NCBI GenBank assembly: GCA_011364975.1
Contig: RDOE01000038.1
Coordinates: 1 to 32,109, forward strand
Direction: 5' to 3'
DNA: 32,109 nucleotides
DNA from: Promethearchaeota archaeon
Lineage (GTDB): Archaea > Asgardarchaeota > Lokiarchaeia > Sigyniarchaeales > SOKP01
Shown here: piece after piece, positions 1 through 9,027 of the stretch
How positions within the stretch are numbered: the stretch's first letter is position 1
How the letters are laid out: every line of letters starts with the position of its first letter
The notes under the pieces: model-generated
Database searches by the model: none
What the model was told of the DNA's origin: nothing
The model's input: only the letters and a program-made list of their open reading frames with translations
Translations under genes and position numbers: made by a program

Positions 1-1
1 T

Positions 2-1342
2 GAAATTAAATCAACAGGTATTTTAGGTGTAGGAGTTTTTTATTTAATAGGTTTTGGAGCGTTTGTAGAAGTAGATGAGCGAAAATTACGCTCAAGGAAA
101 TTTCATCGCAATACAAGATTAAGAATAGCCGCTGCGGGTACATTTGTAAATGCTATTACCACAGGAATTGCTTTAATTCTTCTACTAAGTTTTCCTACTT
201 TAATTTCTCCCTTTTATGTACAAGTTTCACAAGTTTATAATGTTCTTACTACTGAAGAAGGAGGTTTTAATGAAGGGAATCTTGAGTATGGAGATGTTAT
301 TATATCAATTAAGAAACAGGGAGAATCTGATGGTCTATATGTCAATCTTGATTATAATAAAGGAATCGATTTAACAGCCATATTAAATAATGAGACGCGA
401 ATAAAATGCGCTGTTGGTGATAATTTAACATTTAATGTCTATAATCCAATTAGTGATGATGTAAATGAGAAAAATGTCATTTTAGGACCCCGCTATAATA
501 TAGGTATAGATTATGAAGAATTAAATGATACTGCTATAGCTATCAAATATAATTACTCCAGTAATATGGCAACTAACATAATTATTACGAAAATAAATAA
601 CACCTTAATAAACAAAACAAATGGTTATACTTTAGGATCTCTCTTAACCAATTTTAACCTTAAAAGGTTAAACTTAACCTCAAATTTAGGAGAGCTCTAC
701 ATTTTAGATGTTAATGTTGATGGAGTCTTCGTAGGGGTGCAGAGCATTCCTTTCTGGATGCATAAGAATGAGTTTGCAAAATTATTTACCAATAATTGGC
801 CTGATTTTTTATATAAAGAAATCGTGTGGTTGTTTATCATTTCATTTAGTGTTACCATATTTAACATGATGCCTCTCCCAATTTTCGATGGAGATAGAAT
901 AATGAAAGAATTGGTAAGCTGGACCATCGGTGAAGATTTTAATTCTCATAGAAAGAAGAAAGAACGGTTTTTATATGATAAAAATGAGCTGGAGTGTGAA
1001 CTATCAGAATATCGTGTAGAGAAAATTGATAGTGTTAAAATTATTTTAGAAGAAAAATTATCTAATAATGAAACTGGTAATATTGAACTAAGTCCTGCTA
1101 ATTATGAGTTAACTGATAAAATTGGAGATGGTTATAAAGATACGGTCCTGATTAAACTCCCTGAAAGTACTACAATTAAAGAAAAGTCTATTTTTGAGAT
1201 TTCTTATGAATATCTTTATGATGAAAAGAAAAAACTAAAGAATAACATTTTAACCATCATTAGATTGATAACTATAATTGTAATAGGCGGGAATTTCCTT
1301 TTATCTTTTATTAAATTTGGATTTAATCTTTTTTGGTTATAA
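2..1342 (+). CDS. Site-2-type (M50 family) intramembrane metalloprotease, 5' partial
   Basis: The frame is open from base 2 to the TAA at 1340-1342 (446 residues), so the gene starts before the window. The first visible residues read like the stretch after the HExxH zinc helix of S2P proteases, which would lie upstream. An AGTFVNA-type membrane segment follows (about residues 41-60), then a long extramembrane insert, then a hydrophobic segment with FNMMPLPIFDGDRI. That last segment matches the second S2P motif, in which Asp of the DG pair completes the zinc site. The C-terminal third is a charged domain closed by a last membrane segment ending FNLFWL. An ATG exists at 566, but it would remove conserved sequence and is not the real start. 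The thiolase gene begins 16 nt downstream on the same strand. Family assignment is fairly secure; the substrate is unknown. Confidence 0.75.
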   Translation, partial: EIKSTGILGVGVFYLIGFGAFVEVDERKLRSRKFHRNTRLRIAAAGTFVNAITTGIALILLLSFPTLISPFYVQVSQVYNVLTTEEGGFNEGNLEYGDVIISIKKQGESDGLYVNLDYNKGIDLTAILNNETRIKCAVGDNLTFNVYNPISDDVNEKNVILGPRYNIGIDYEELNDTAIAIKYNYSSNMATNIIITKINNTLINKTNGYTLGSLLTNFNLKRLNLTSNLGELYILDVNVDGVFVGVQSIPFWMHKNEFAKLFTNNWPDFLYKEIVWLFIISFSVTIFNMMPLPIFDGDRIMKELVSWTIGEDFNSHRKKKERFLYDKNELECELSEYRVEKIDSVKIILEEKLSNNETGNIELSPANYELTDKIGDGYKDTVLIKLPESTTIKEKSIFEISYEYLYDEKKKLKNNILTIIRLITIIVIGGNFLLSFIKFGFNLFWL

Positions 1343-1358
1343 TAAATCTAATGATGTG

Positions 1359-2357
1359 ATGTTAATAAACGAAGATAAAGAAATTTATTACATTCATACT
1401 CAGTTGGGTAAATGTGATAATTGTCAAAATACACAATTTATAATTTATAGAAAATATTCTGGGGAGAAATTATGTAGTTCCTGTTTTATTAATTCAATCG
1501 AGAAAAATATTTCAGCAACTATCTCAAAATATAAAATGTTAAATCGAGAAGATAGAATTGTAGTTGGTGTATCGGGAGGTAAGGATTCTTTAGCTCTTCT
1601 TTACAACATCTATAAAATTCAAAAGAAAAAATACAAGTCAAAACCTATTATTGCTTTAACTATAGATGAAGGGATAAATGGTTACAGAAATAAGAGTATA
1701 GAGTGTGCTATAAATTTTTGTAAAAAGTTTAATATTGACCATAAAATTCTCCTTTTTAAAGATATAATTGGTAAAACTCTTGATGAAATTATCTCAATAA
1801 AAATTAAGGAATCCGATTATCAATATGCATGTAATTATTGTGCAACTTTTAGACGAAGAATTTTAAATGAAGGAGCAAGAGAACTTGGTGCAGATGTTTT
1901 AATAATGGGCCATAACTTAACGGATTTAGCCGAAACGTATCTAATGAATGTTTTATTTAAAAGACATCAAATTATCGCTAATCAATATCTCTTTAAAAAA
2001 GAAAATAATGAATTAGAACGTTATTATGTTAAAAAGGTTACCCCTCTTATGAAAATTCCCGAAGAGGAAATCTATCTTTATTCAAATCTTAAAAAATTCG
2101 ATTATTACCCGTCGCATTGTCCCTATAGAGAGAAAGATCCAATTCTTAGAAAAAGAGTTTTGGAATTCATTCAAAAAATAAAAAGTTTAAGCCCTGAAAT
2201 TGAATATAATCTATTAAATGGTTTTTTAGAAATATCCGAGATTTTATATCATAAATTTGAAAGAAAATCTTACAATTCTTGTATGAAATGCGGTTATCCC
2301 TGCGGAAGTAATAATCTTTGTCTCTATTGTCGATATATAAATGATCTAAATAAATAA
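1359..2357 (+). CDS. ncsA: TtuA/NcsA (Ctu1)-type tRNA 2-thiolation ATPase
   Basis: PP-loop ATPase that adenylates a tRNA uridine and replaces its 2-oxygen with sulfur. The archaeal/eukaryotic members act on U34 or T54 with a ubiquitin-like sulfur carrier. Visible in order: an N-terminal zinc knuckle (CDNC...CSSC), the PP-loop SGGKDS, the central CNYC pair followed by FRR, GHNLTDLAET, a third candidate cluster cysteine in SHCPYR, and a C-terminal zinc module with CMKC, CG and CLYC. This is the TtuA/Ncs6 layout, with three cysteines able to hold a 4Fe-4S cluster. The ATG at 1359 is chosen. A TTG at 1317 would add 14 residues and overlap the membrane tail of the protease gene. Whether the target is U34 (NcsA) or T54 (TtuA) cannot be told from the sequence. 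Confidence 0.82.
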   Translation: MLINEDKEIYYIHTQLGKCDNCQNTQFIIYRKYSGEKLCSSCFINSIEKNISATISKYKMLNREDRIVVGVSGGKDSLALLYNIYKIQKKKYKSKPIIALTIDEGINGYRNKSIECAINFCKKFNIDHKILLFKDIIGKTLDEIISIKIKESDYQYACNYCATFRRRILNEGARELGADVLIMGHNLTDLAETYLMNVLFKRHQIIANQYLFKKENNELERYYVKKVTPLMKIPEEEIYLYSNLKKFDYYPSHCPYREKDPILRKRVLEFIQKIKSLSPEIEYNLLNGFLEISEILYHKFERKSYNSCMKCGYPCGSNNLCLYCRYINDLNK

Positions 2358-2360
2358 TCA

Positions 2361-3344
2361 CTAATCTATCAAAAATTTACTGAATTCTTTTAATTTTGAT
2401 TCTTCACGTACTTCTTCTCTAAAAAGAGGAATTTTAATTAAATTTTTACCAAGTTTATTCTTAAAAATTTCTTCTATTTTCATCAAATTACGCTGTTGCA
2501 TTGAACGGCGAGCCTTACAGAAATCACATAGTTCTTCTTCTTCTAAATATAATTGATTTACAATAATATTTGAGACGGGTATACTATATTTCATTAATTC
2601 ATTTAATAATCGTCCTGTTTCAGTTAATGCCATTTCTTCAGATATCATTACAATGACAAAGGAATTTTTGAGAGGGTCTTTTAAATCTTCACGTGCATTT
2701 ATAATAGATTCATTTAATCGTTCTAATACTTCAAGAGAAGTATCCTCCCTTTTCTCCTCGCTGGTAAATAATTTTTTAATTAAACCAAAAAAACCGCCTA
2801 ACTTCATTCTTATTTTTAATAACTTTCCAATCCAACTTGATAAGGTTTCTGGTAAGCTTAAAAATCTAAGAGTATGGCCTGTAGGTGCTGTATCAAATAT
2901 GACTAAATCATAATCATGTTTTGTTTCTAAAAATTCTAAAACCTTTAATAAAGCAAATGCTTCATCAATCCCAGGGGGATTCATAGCTGTTAAATCCTGT
3001 AATTCTTCCATTATAGGTAATCCATCCCCCATTCCAGGTATTTCCATACTACTTAAGGAAGATAAGTTCATTAGATGGCTATACTGATCCAAATTTTTCT
3101 TAGGGTCAATTTCTAATGCAGTTAAATTGTTAAGATATGGAACCTTAGTTGGTTCACCAGGATTTAGCTCAACTCCTAGACTATCTCCTAAAGAATGAGC
3201 TGGATCTGTACTTATAATTAATGTATTTCTTCCCTGTTCTGCCGCCCAAATAGCAGAGCTTGAAGCACATGTTGTCTTTCCCACACCCCCTTTTCCCCCG
3301 AACATAATCATGCTGAGTGATAATAACATCTCTTTTAAATTCAT
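2361..3344 (-). CDS. get3: Get3/TRC40 (ArsA family) tail-anchored protein targeting ATPase
   Basis: Homodimeric SIMIBI ATPase of the ArsA/Get3 family, which in eukaryotes delivers tail-anchored membrane proteins. The deviant Walker A KGGVGKT is at residues 18-24, switch I DPAHSLGDSLG follows, and switch II is DTAPTGHTLRFLSLPE. The zinc-dimer motif CDFC, typical of Get3 rather than of bacterial ArsA, is near residue 274. Length (327 aa) is normal for archaeal Get3. The ATG at 3344 follows a GGATGAT-like ribosome binding site. It lies 93 nt downstream of the aRF1 gene on the same strand, so co-transcription is possible. The hydrophobic client-binding helices were not examined. An arsenite pump role is unlikely because the CxxC motif is present. 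Confidence 0.87.
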   Translation of the reverse strand: MNLKEMLLSLSMIMFGGKGGVGKTTCASSSAIWAAEQGRNTLIISTDPAHSLGDSLGVELNPGEPTKVPYLNNLTALEIDPKKNLDQYSHLMNLSSLSSMEIPGMGDGLPIMEELQDLTAMNPPGIDEAFALLKVLEFLETKHDYDLVIFDTAPTGHTLRFLSLPETLSSWIGKLLKIRMKLGGFFGLIKKLFTSEEKREDTSLEVLERLNESIINAREDLKDPLKNSFVIVMISEEMALTETGRLLNELMKYSIPVSNIIVNQLYLEEEELCDFCKARRSMQQRNLMKIEEIFKNKLGKNLIKIPLFREEVREESKLKEFSKFLID

Positions 3345-3437
3345 ATTTAGTTTATCATCCCAAAACTTAATATTACCATAAAATTTTTACTCAAATTTTA
3401 CTAAATTTAATTAATCTTTATCGGAATATTCAAAATA

Positions 3438-4712
3438 TTAGTATGTTAATTTAAAACGAAGAATTCCTACAATACCTCCAAAAGTACTAAATAAAGCTTC
3501 TCCTTCTCCAGTTTGTGTTGAAATAATTACAACTTCAGTGCTCATCGTTTCAGCAATAGTTCCCAGTTCCTCAATTATAGAAATCGTATTTGAAATGTTA
3601 AATGAATTGGAACTACATTTTGGACAAATTTCGTTTTGGATAGATGATTCTAAATTATTAAATTCCAATTCTTTCACTGTGCGATTTTCACTATAACCAC
3701 AATTAGAACATTCCACTTTAACTTTTAATGTATCTAACTTTTCAGAAAGGATGAGTATTTCAACTGCTCCGATATTTAATGCTTTTTGCACTTCATTTAA
3801 TCCATAAATTGCCATTCCCGTATCATTAGAAATTTCCTTGTAAAATTTTTGCATAACTTGTGATTCTTTTATATATTTTACATTTTCAATCTTATCTTTC
3901 ACTTTCTCTACTAGGGCTCTAATCCCTTCGGATCCACCATAACCAAGGTCAACAACATCTATGATTTTCTCTCGCAGTCGGTAATCAAGGCTTTCATCAC
4001 TAACGAATTTTTCTTTAGATTGACCTGGACCTCCGATAAAAATGCCCTGTAAATCTTCCATTTCTAAAAATAACTTATTTACTTCGTCGGATATCCTTCG
4101 ATAAAATGCTTTTTCACCCTCCTCGATCAAACGCTCAAACCTTCTTTGAGATTGACCTCCTGCGCTAAACTTTCCATGTATTCCCGAAGTGAATTCTCTT
4201 ATTATCTCAATTTGAGTTCCCCGAATAAAGCCAACAGCAGATTCCGCCCTTCCAACGACGATTAACCCGTAAGTTTCTTTTGGTTTTAACATATCTTCTA
4301 AAGGCCATAATAAGAATTCGCTGGCACAGTGGTATCTAAAAGTTGTCACCTTTTCTGGAGGATTAATCATATATAACTCATTTTTCTCGGTCCCTGCGGT
4401 ATTATTTTGAGGGATAGCTCCTGAAAACATTACTAATCCATTTTCCGGAACGTCATTTATATTCTTAAGTTGCCCCAATAAACTTGCAATGCTATCTAAA
4501 ACATTCTTCCTCGTTAATTTTGATTTTATATTTTGACTTTCACTTACTTCGTTTTTTAAATGGTTTGTAACATCAGAAATCTTACGATCATGTGGAATAT
4601 ATACTGAAACTAACTCAGTATGGAAGCCTCTCTTTTTTCTTAGTTTCTCTAGAACTTTTTTTGTTTGATAAAGTTGCAGATCTTTACTCTTCTTTTCTTG
4701 CTTTGAACTCAT
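3438..4712 (-). CDS. prf1: Peptide chain release factor subunit 1 (aRF1/eRF1)
   Basis: Recognises all three stop codons in the ribosomal A site and triggers release of the finished protein. Counting from the ATG at 4712 (424 aa), it has the stop-codon motif NIKS at 61-64, the second decoding motif YHCASEF (YxCxxxF) at 127-133, and the catalytic GGQ at 185-187 in SAGGQSQRRFERL. Domain 3 carries a CSNCG...CPKC zinc pair. All three functional motifs are intact, so this is the working release factor. A TTG at 4724 gives four more residues, but the ATG is preferred. The upstream region is shared with the divergent phosphopantothenate synthetase gene. A GGQ-less relative is encoded at 16254-17072. 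Confidence 0.95.
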   Translation of the reverse strand: MSSKQEKKSKDLQLYQTKKVLEKLRKKRGFHTELVSVYIPHDRKISDVTNHLKNEVSESQNIKSKLTRKNVLDSIASLLGQLKNINDVPENGLVMFSGAIPQNNTAGTEKNELYMINPPEKVTTFRYHCASEFLLWPLEDMLKPKETYGLIVVGRAESAVGFIRGTQIEIIREFTSGIHGKFSAGGQSQRRFERLIEEGEKAFYRRISDEVNKLFLEMEDLQGIFIGGPGQSKEKFVSDESLDYRLREKIIDVVDLGYGGSEGIRALVEKVKDKIENVKYIKESQVMQKFYKEISNDTGMAIYGLNEVQKALNIGAVEILILSEKLDTLKVKVECSNCGYSENRTVKELEFNNLESSIQNEICPKCSSNSFNISNTISIIEELGTIAETMSTEVVIISTQTGEGEALFSTFGGIVGILRFKLTY

Positions 4713-4760
4713 ATTGACCAACAAAATTTTAAAGGTAGCAAAAGATTAATAGTTTTTGTT

Positions 4761-4780
4761 TATTTAAAACTATATAAACA
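4761..4780. promoter_or_regulatory. Divergent promoter region, aRF1 and phosphopantothenate synthetase
   Basis: An AT-only block reading TATTTAAAAC-TATATAAACA lies between the two divergent genes. CTATATAAAC fits an archaeal TATA box for the plus-strand gene, and the complementary GTTTATATAG/TTTTAAATA could serve aRF1. Assignment is by position and composition only. Confidence 0.4.
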
Positions 4781-4895
4781 ACAAGTTAATTGAGATGGTT
4801 TAACTATAAGCTTAAAAAATGAACAAAATCCTACAGTTCCTTCCGATCATCCAAGATATGAAAGCTTAATATACCGACACAAAATCATTGATGGT

Positions 4896-5609
4896 ATGAA
4901 AAACTTAATAGTTGCTGAAGCAGGATTAATTGCTCATGGGAGAGGTGAATGTTTCGATTATATTTTAGGTGAAAAAACAAATAAAGCCGCAAAAGCTGCA
5001 ATAAAAGCAGCTATTGCTATGCTTTTACTTGCACACTCTCCAATAATTAGTGTGAATGGTAATGTAGCGGTGTTGGTTCCAAACCAGATAGTTCAATTAT
5101 CATATCTATTAAATGCTCCTCTCGAAATTAATCTATTTTATCGAAAAGAAGGTAGAATAGACGCTATACGTAAAGTATTAGAAAAAGCGGGTGCTAGGCA
5201 AATATTGGGTATTGATGAAAGCAAGATGGTTGAGATTAAAGAACTCTCGAGTAATAGAAGAAAAGTTGATCCTGAAGGTATTAAAAATGCTGATGTTGTG
5301 TTAGTTCCGCTAGAAGATGGTGACAGAACTGAGGCTTTGAAACGAATCGGTAAAAAAATAATAGCAATTGATTTGAATCCTATTAGTAGAACATCTTTAT
5401 GGGCAGATATAACTATTATTGATAATATTGTAAGAGCTATACCAGAAATGATAAGAGCAACTAAAGAATTAAAACAATTAGAGAAGAAAGATTTAATAAA
5501 GCTAATAGAAAAATATAATAATACCAAAAATATCAAAAGAACTCTTGATCTTATCACAAAATATATAAAAAATCAAAAACGAAAGCCATTTAAAAAGATC
5601 TACAGCTAA
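4896..5609 (+). CDS. 4-phosphopantoate--beta-alanine ligase (archaeal phosphopantothenate synthetase)
   Basis: Archaeal CoA synthesis enzyme joining 4-phosphopantoate and beta-alanine. Family signatures seen from the ATG at 4896: VAEAGLIAHGRGE (6-18), PLEDGDRTEA (138-147), AIDLNPISRT (157-166) and DNIVRAIPEM. The start is problematic. The same frame upstream, from just after the TGA at 4791, encodes the conserved family N-terminus (SDHPRYESLIYRHKIIDG, 4842-4895) but contains no ATG, GTG or TTG. An ATG at 4819 is one frame off. So either a non-canonical codon such as ATA at 4806 is used, or there is a single-base deletion near 4820. The true protein probably begins around 4806-4827 and is some 25-30 residues longer than the part listed. 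Ketopantoate reductase of the same pathway is encoded at 6234-7244. Confidence 0.88.
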   Translation: MKNLIVAEAGLIAHGRGECFDYILGEKTNKAAKAAIKAAIAMLLLAHSPIISVNGNVAVLVPNQIVQLSYLLNAPLEINLFYRKEGRIDAIRKVLEKAGARQILGIDESKMVEIKELSSNRRKVDPEGIKNADVVLVPLEDGDRTEALKRIGKKIIAIDLNPISRTSLWADITIIDNIVRAIPEMIRATKELKQLEKKDLIKLIEKYNNTKNIKRTLDLITKYIKNQKRKPFKKIYS

Positions 5610-5712
5610 ATCTAAATCTTATAATTATTATAAAAAGCTTTTAAAGGTCTAAAATTATATCTAATATAGTTAATAATTACTTTTATCAACGAGAACAAGA
5701 GATAAGCAAATA

Positions 5713-6237
5713 ATGGGGACAGATAAGGATACACAACCTAAACACTTACCTCTTATTGGCGACGAGGATCCCATTGTGATCAGAAGATGTACTTTAGAGG
5801 ATTTAGAGGGTGTAATTGAAGTAAATGAGAAAGAATTACCAGAGGATTATCCTTACTTTTTCTATAAAAGCATCTTAGATAATTATCCTGAATCTTTTCT
5901 CGTCGCGTGTAATCGAGAAGGAATTATTATAGCATACATTATGTGGAGAGTGGAGCGAACCCCTTCAATTAATAGTCTAAAACTTGTTAATAAAGGGCAT
6001 TTAGTATCAATAGCAGTATCAAAAGATTATCGGAGACACAGGATTGCTTCTACGTTATTATCAAATTCCATGGAAAAAGTTAGAAAATATAAAATAGATG
6101 AATTTGTATTGGAAGTAAGAGTAACCAATTATACTGCAATAAATTTATACAAAAAATTTAATTTCTCCACACAAAGCATAAAAGAACGTTATTATAGAGA
6201 TGGAGAAAACGCTTATTATATGACATGTAAAGTTTAA
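5713..6237 (+). CDS. GNAT N-acetyltransferase, RimI/Ard1-type
   Basis: Likely acetylates protein N-termini using acetyl-CoA, as archaeal Ard1/RimI homologues do. It has one GNAT fold of 174 aa. Motif A is HLVSIAVSKDYRRHRIASTLL (around residues 96-116), and motif B is LEVRVTNYTAINLYKKFNF followed by YYRDGENAYYM, both strongly Ard1-like. One oddity: the usual R/QxxGxG/A acetyl-CoA loop reads RRHRIA, with Arg where the central Gly is normally found. About 20 charged residues precede the domain, so a later start is possible but no better one was seen. The stop overlaps the convergent ketopantoate reductase gene by 4 nt (6234-6237). The protein substrate is unknown. Confidence 0.83.
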   Translation: MGTDKDTQPKHLPLIGDEDPIVIRRCTLEDLEGVIEVNEKELPEDYPYFFYKSILDNYPESFLVACNREGIIIAYIMWRVERTPSINSLKLVNKGHLVSIAVSKDYRRHRIASTLLSNSMEKVRKYKIDEFVLEVRVTNYTAINLYKKFNFSTQSIKERYYRDGENAYYMTCKV

Positions 6238-7244
6238 CTGTCAATGAGATAAGATTGCTCGAGTCCCTTTATTAAATGGGTTACTATATTATTTAATGGA
6301 ACGTCAATTCCATATGCAGCAGCCAATTCCACAATTTTTCCATTTAAGAAATCAATTTCTGTAGGCTTTTTTGCAATTATATCTTGCAACATGGAATTTT
6401 CATTACCTGCAGTCTGTTCTGCGACAGAAAACATAAGATTAACATATTTCTCTTCTTCGAACTTTAATCCTTGAGTTTCTGCGATAATTAATGCTTCTTT
6501 CACCAGAGCTTCCATTAACATTCTTAAATTTTTAGATTTTAAGAGTTCCCCATTTGTTAGCTTAGTTAATGCCCCAATAACATTTATTCCAATATTTACA
6601 AATGCCTTTTCCCAAGTATACCTAATAATATCATCTACGATTTCTGTTTTTATTTGACCACTTTGGAGCATCTCTTTTAATCGATTCAATGATAATAAAC
6701 CACTCTTTAGTTTTACCTTATTATCGCGGTATTCTTCTGGGAAAGGAAATCCTATTTTAGTAAATCCCGAACCTGTGTGCATGACTACCCCTGGATTTTT
6801 CAAGACCGCCCCATGGGAGGTGACAATTCTCACTAATTTTTCCTTTTTAACATACAATTCTACCAAGTGCTCGTTTCCTATTCCGTTCTGCAGAAGTATT
6901 ATCCAGTTACTTGCTTCGATAAGGTTTTTATAAGCTCTTATTGCTTTTATGGTATCATATGCTTTAGTGGTTATAAAGAGATATTCAAATTTATCTCCCT
7001 TATCTGATGATAATGAATCTTTATAATTACTGTAATTATCAAAGGCTTTAATGTTTTTGAGGGTCAATAATGTATCACCTCTTTGAAGTATTAATCCCCT
7101 TGCATTGATTACATTTACATGAGCGGGTCTTGAGAAAAAAATGATTTCTGTGGTATCATCATTTTTTAGAGTCGATGCCAAATACCCTCCAAATAAACTT
7201 CCGATCGATCCTGCTCCAATTATTCCAATCACCACGGGTTCCAT
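6234..7244 (-). CDS. panE: 2-dehydropantoate 2-reductase (ketopantoate reductase)
   Basis: NADPH-dependent reduction of ketopantoate to pantoate, on the pathway to CoA. The Rossmann dinucleotide loop GAGSIG is at residues 10-15 from the ATG at 7244 (336 aa). A conserved TKAYDT segment follows, then the C-terminal helical domain with WEKAFVNIGINVIGALT, which includes the catalytic Lys and the NxxxN substrate-binding pattern of the family. The ATG at 7244 is chosen over a TTG at 7262 because a GAGGT element lies 10-12 nt upstream. The 3' ends of this gene and the acetyltransferase overlap. Together with phosphopantothenate synthetase at 4896 it suggests a loose cluster for CoA precursors. Confidence 0.88.
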   Translation of the reverse strand: MEPVVIGIIGAGSIGSLFGGYLASTLKNDDTTEIIFFSRPAHVNVINARGLILQRGDTLLTLKNIKAFDNYSNYKDSLSSDKGDKFEYLFITTKAYDTIKAIRAYKNLIEASNWIILLQNGIGNEHLVELYVKKEKLVRIVTSHGAVLKNPGVVMHTGSGFTKIGFPFPEEYRDNKVKLKSGLLSLNRLKEMLQSGQIKTEIVDDIIRYTWEKAFVNIGINVIGALTKLTNGELLKSKNLRMLMEALVKEALIIAETQGLKFEEEKYVNLMFSVAEQTAGNENSMLQDIIAKKPTEIDFLNGKIVELAAAYGIDVPLNNIVTHLIKGLEQSYLIDS

Positions 7245-7383
7245 CTCACGAGTACCTCTCAAAAAGTTCTTGGTTTTCTCCTTTTATCATCAGTATGATA
7301 TCATTATAATCATATTATCTTTCAATTATATTATTTCATCTATTACTACATGAAACCCTCGTTTAATGCAATTTGTTAAATGA

Positions 7384-8250
7384 TTAGAAGAACTTATCCA
7401 AACTCGTTTGACCCTTGTCAAAAGACCCGGATTCTTTCTTAACATCCAATAAGCTGATCTGTTCGGGATCGGTTCGAGGTTTTACTCCTAATTCTTTCAT
7501 CATCATCAAGGAATTCTTCGCAGCATATCCAGAAAAATGATTGTTGAAATAAATTCCAATCTTTTCGACTTTATCTATTACATTATTTATTGAAACCGCC
7601 CATTCCCTTATCTCTTCTTCAGTAAAAAAATAATCAAACCAAATTTTTTTACCGTATCCGTGAAACCTTAGATAAAAAAACTCTGAGTTGGTGATATCCA
7701 TTCTAGGTGGAAGTAATGGTTCAATCACAGCACAATAGGTTAAAGAATTCTTTTTTAGATAATCAAAAATCTTATCATCCATCCAAGATTCATTTCTAAA
7801 TTCAATCGCTAAATAATACCCTTCTGCCTTTAATTCGCTTGGCCAATTTCTTATAAATTCTCTCAACATTCCAAAATGTTCTTCCCTATTAAATGAGGGA
7901 GGAAGTTGAATTAAAAGGCTAAGAAGTTTCTTCGCCTTTATTAATGGATCAATTGATGTAAGAAAATAATCCAGATCGTTTAAGCAAAGATCTACGTCTA
8001 ATTTATGCTCATGCGTTACTTTTTTAGGAATTTTAGCGGTAAAAAGAAAATTATTAGGTGTTTTATCAACCCAGCTTTTTACAACCCATTTTGAGGGAAT
8101 ATTGTAAAACGTAGTATTAATTTCATTCGTATAAAATATTTCCGAATAGTATAACAAGAAATCCTCTTTCTTGAGGGCTTTAGGGTAAAAGGGACCAACC
8201 CATTCATCATATCCCCAACCAGAAGTACCCACCAATATTTTACGTTCCAT
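7384..8250 (-). CDS. DUF72 (YecE-like) family protein
   Basis: The N-terminus VGTSGWGYDEWVGPFYP, then YYSEIFYTNEINTTFYNIPS, then FLFTAKIPKKVTHEHKL, and the later LAIEFRNESW and FYLRFHG are the hallmarks of DUF72, a TIM-barrel-like family widespread in archaea and bacteria with no settled biochemical role. Length (288 aa) is normal. ATG at 8250; no membrane segment or signal peptide. A 60-codon ORF ends 44 nt upstream on the same strand and may be co-transcribed. Family membership is secure; function is unknown. Confidence 0.85.
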   Translation of the reverse strand: MERKILVGTSGWGYDEWVGPFYPKALKKEDFLLYYSEIFYTNEINTTFYNIPSKWVVKSWVDKTPNNFLFTAKIPKKVTHEHKLDVDLCLNDLDYFLTSIDPLIKAKKLLSLLIQLPPSFNREEHFGMLREFIRNWPSELKAEGYYLAIEFRNESWMDDKIFDYLKKNSLTYCAVIEPLLPPRMDITNSEFFYLRFHGYGKKIWFDYFFTEEEIREWAVSINNVIDKVEKIGIYFNNHFSGYAAKNSLMMMKELGVKPRTDPEQISLLDVKKESGSFDKGQTSLDKFF

Positions 8251-8294
8251 AATTTATTTTTATAAAAATGCGCTTTATTTTTTTCTCACAAATT

Positions 8295-8477
8295 TCAATA
8301 CATAGCTTTAGCATCAAAACCCTTAATTATGGGATCTCTTTTCTGAATTATTAATTTTTTTAGTAATTTAAAAATCTTTTCCCTTGTATCCAAATTCTCC
8401 TTTTTAATATGGGACGCAAAAAGCTCTAATTCATCAATAAAATAGATTTCTATTAGACAGAAAAATATAGATATCAT
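8295..8477 (-). CDS. Small hypothetical protein (60 aa)
   Basis: ORF from ATG 8477 to a stop at 8295. It has a hydrophobic start (MISIFFCLIEIYF), then a charged helical body rich in Lys and Glu ending FDAKAMY. Composition after residue 14 looks like real protein rather than translated noise. It sits 44 nt upstream of the DUF72 gene on the same strand. No recognised family and no clear ribosome binding site, so it could be a chance ORF. Confidence 0.4.
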   Translation of the reverse strand: MISIFFCLIEIYFIDELELFASHIKKENLDTREKIFKLLKKLIIQKRDPIIKGFDAKAMY

Positions 8478-8522
8478 AGGCGATATCTATAGTCTGACAG
8501 ATTATCTTAAATCAAAGCCAAG

Positions 8523-8889
8523 GTGATAACAATAATTAATTTCTTCATAATCGTTCTAGAAGTTGCATTTTTTATATTTCTCTTAATCCTAACTACGCTA
8601 ATTTTAAGAAGCTTTGTTATTAATAAGCATTGGAATGATTCTTTCAAGACGCCTTTCACCATTTAGAATTATTCAACTTACTCTATACCCTATAACAAAC
8701 TTTATTGAGAATTACTTAAACATTTTCATTTCTTTTGGGATTTCTTTTATTATAGGAATTTTTACTGTTAAATACATTTATAATGTACAATTTAAACCTG
8801 CACTTCAAGCAGTAATTTATATATTAATATGCCAAGTACTTATTTGGTCTACTTGGTTCCCTGCTTCGGGGATGTTTTTGAGATTTTAA
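8523..8889 (+). pseudogene. Small membrane protein, apparently frame-disrupted
   Basis: Two overlapping ORFs in different frames look like parts of one three-helix membrane protein. The first (8523-8666, GTG start inside an AGGTGAT element) encodes one strong membrane segment, then LRSFVINKHWNDSFKTPF and a stop. The second (TTG 8614 or ATG 8635 to 8889) encodes RIIQLTLYPITNFIENYLN and two more membrane segments, ending ASGMFLRF. Neither part alone has both a convincing start and a complete body. A single-base indel between about 8614 and 8666 would join them. Alternatives are a genuine decayed gene, an assembly error, or two overlapping genes. No family recognised. Confidence 0.4.
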
Positions 8890-8994
8890 AACGCACCTTT
8901 ACCCCTTAAAAACTTATTTTTTTTGACCATAAAATTTTTAATTAAGTATTAACTCATATACTTCGCCGACGGTAAAATATCAATATGAAATTAA

Positions 8995-9004
8995 TTTATA
9001 TATA
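8995..9004 (+). promoter_or_regulatory. TATA box of the 23S rRNA leader
   Basis: TTTATATATA at 8995-9004 is a strong archaeal TATA element. It would place transcription start near 9025-9030, just ahead of the structured leader and the 23S gene. A second AT-rich element (CATATAATGTTATAATAAGG, 9219-9238) could be a separate promoter closer to 23S. Confidence 0.5.
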
Positions 9005-9027
9005 CCAACGGTAAGTTATTGATTGAT

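Noticed and set aside
5138..5557. 139-codon ORF opposite phosphopantothenate synthetase
   Set aside because: Antisense shadow of a gene with strong family motifs.
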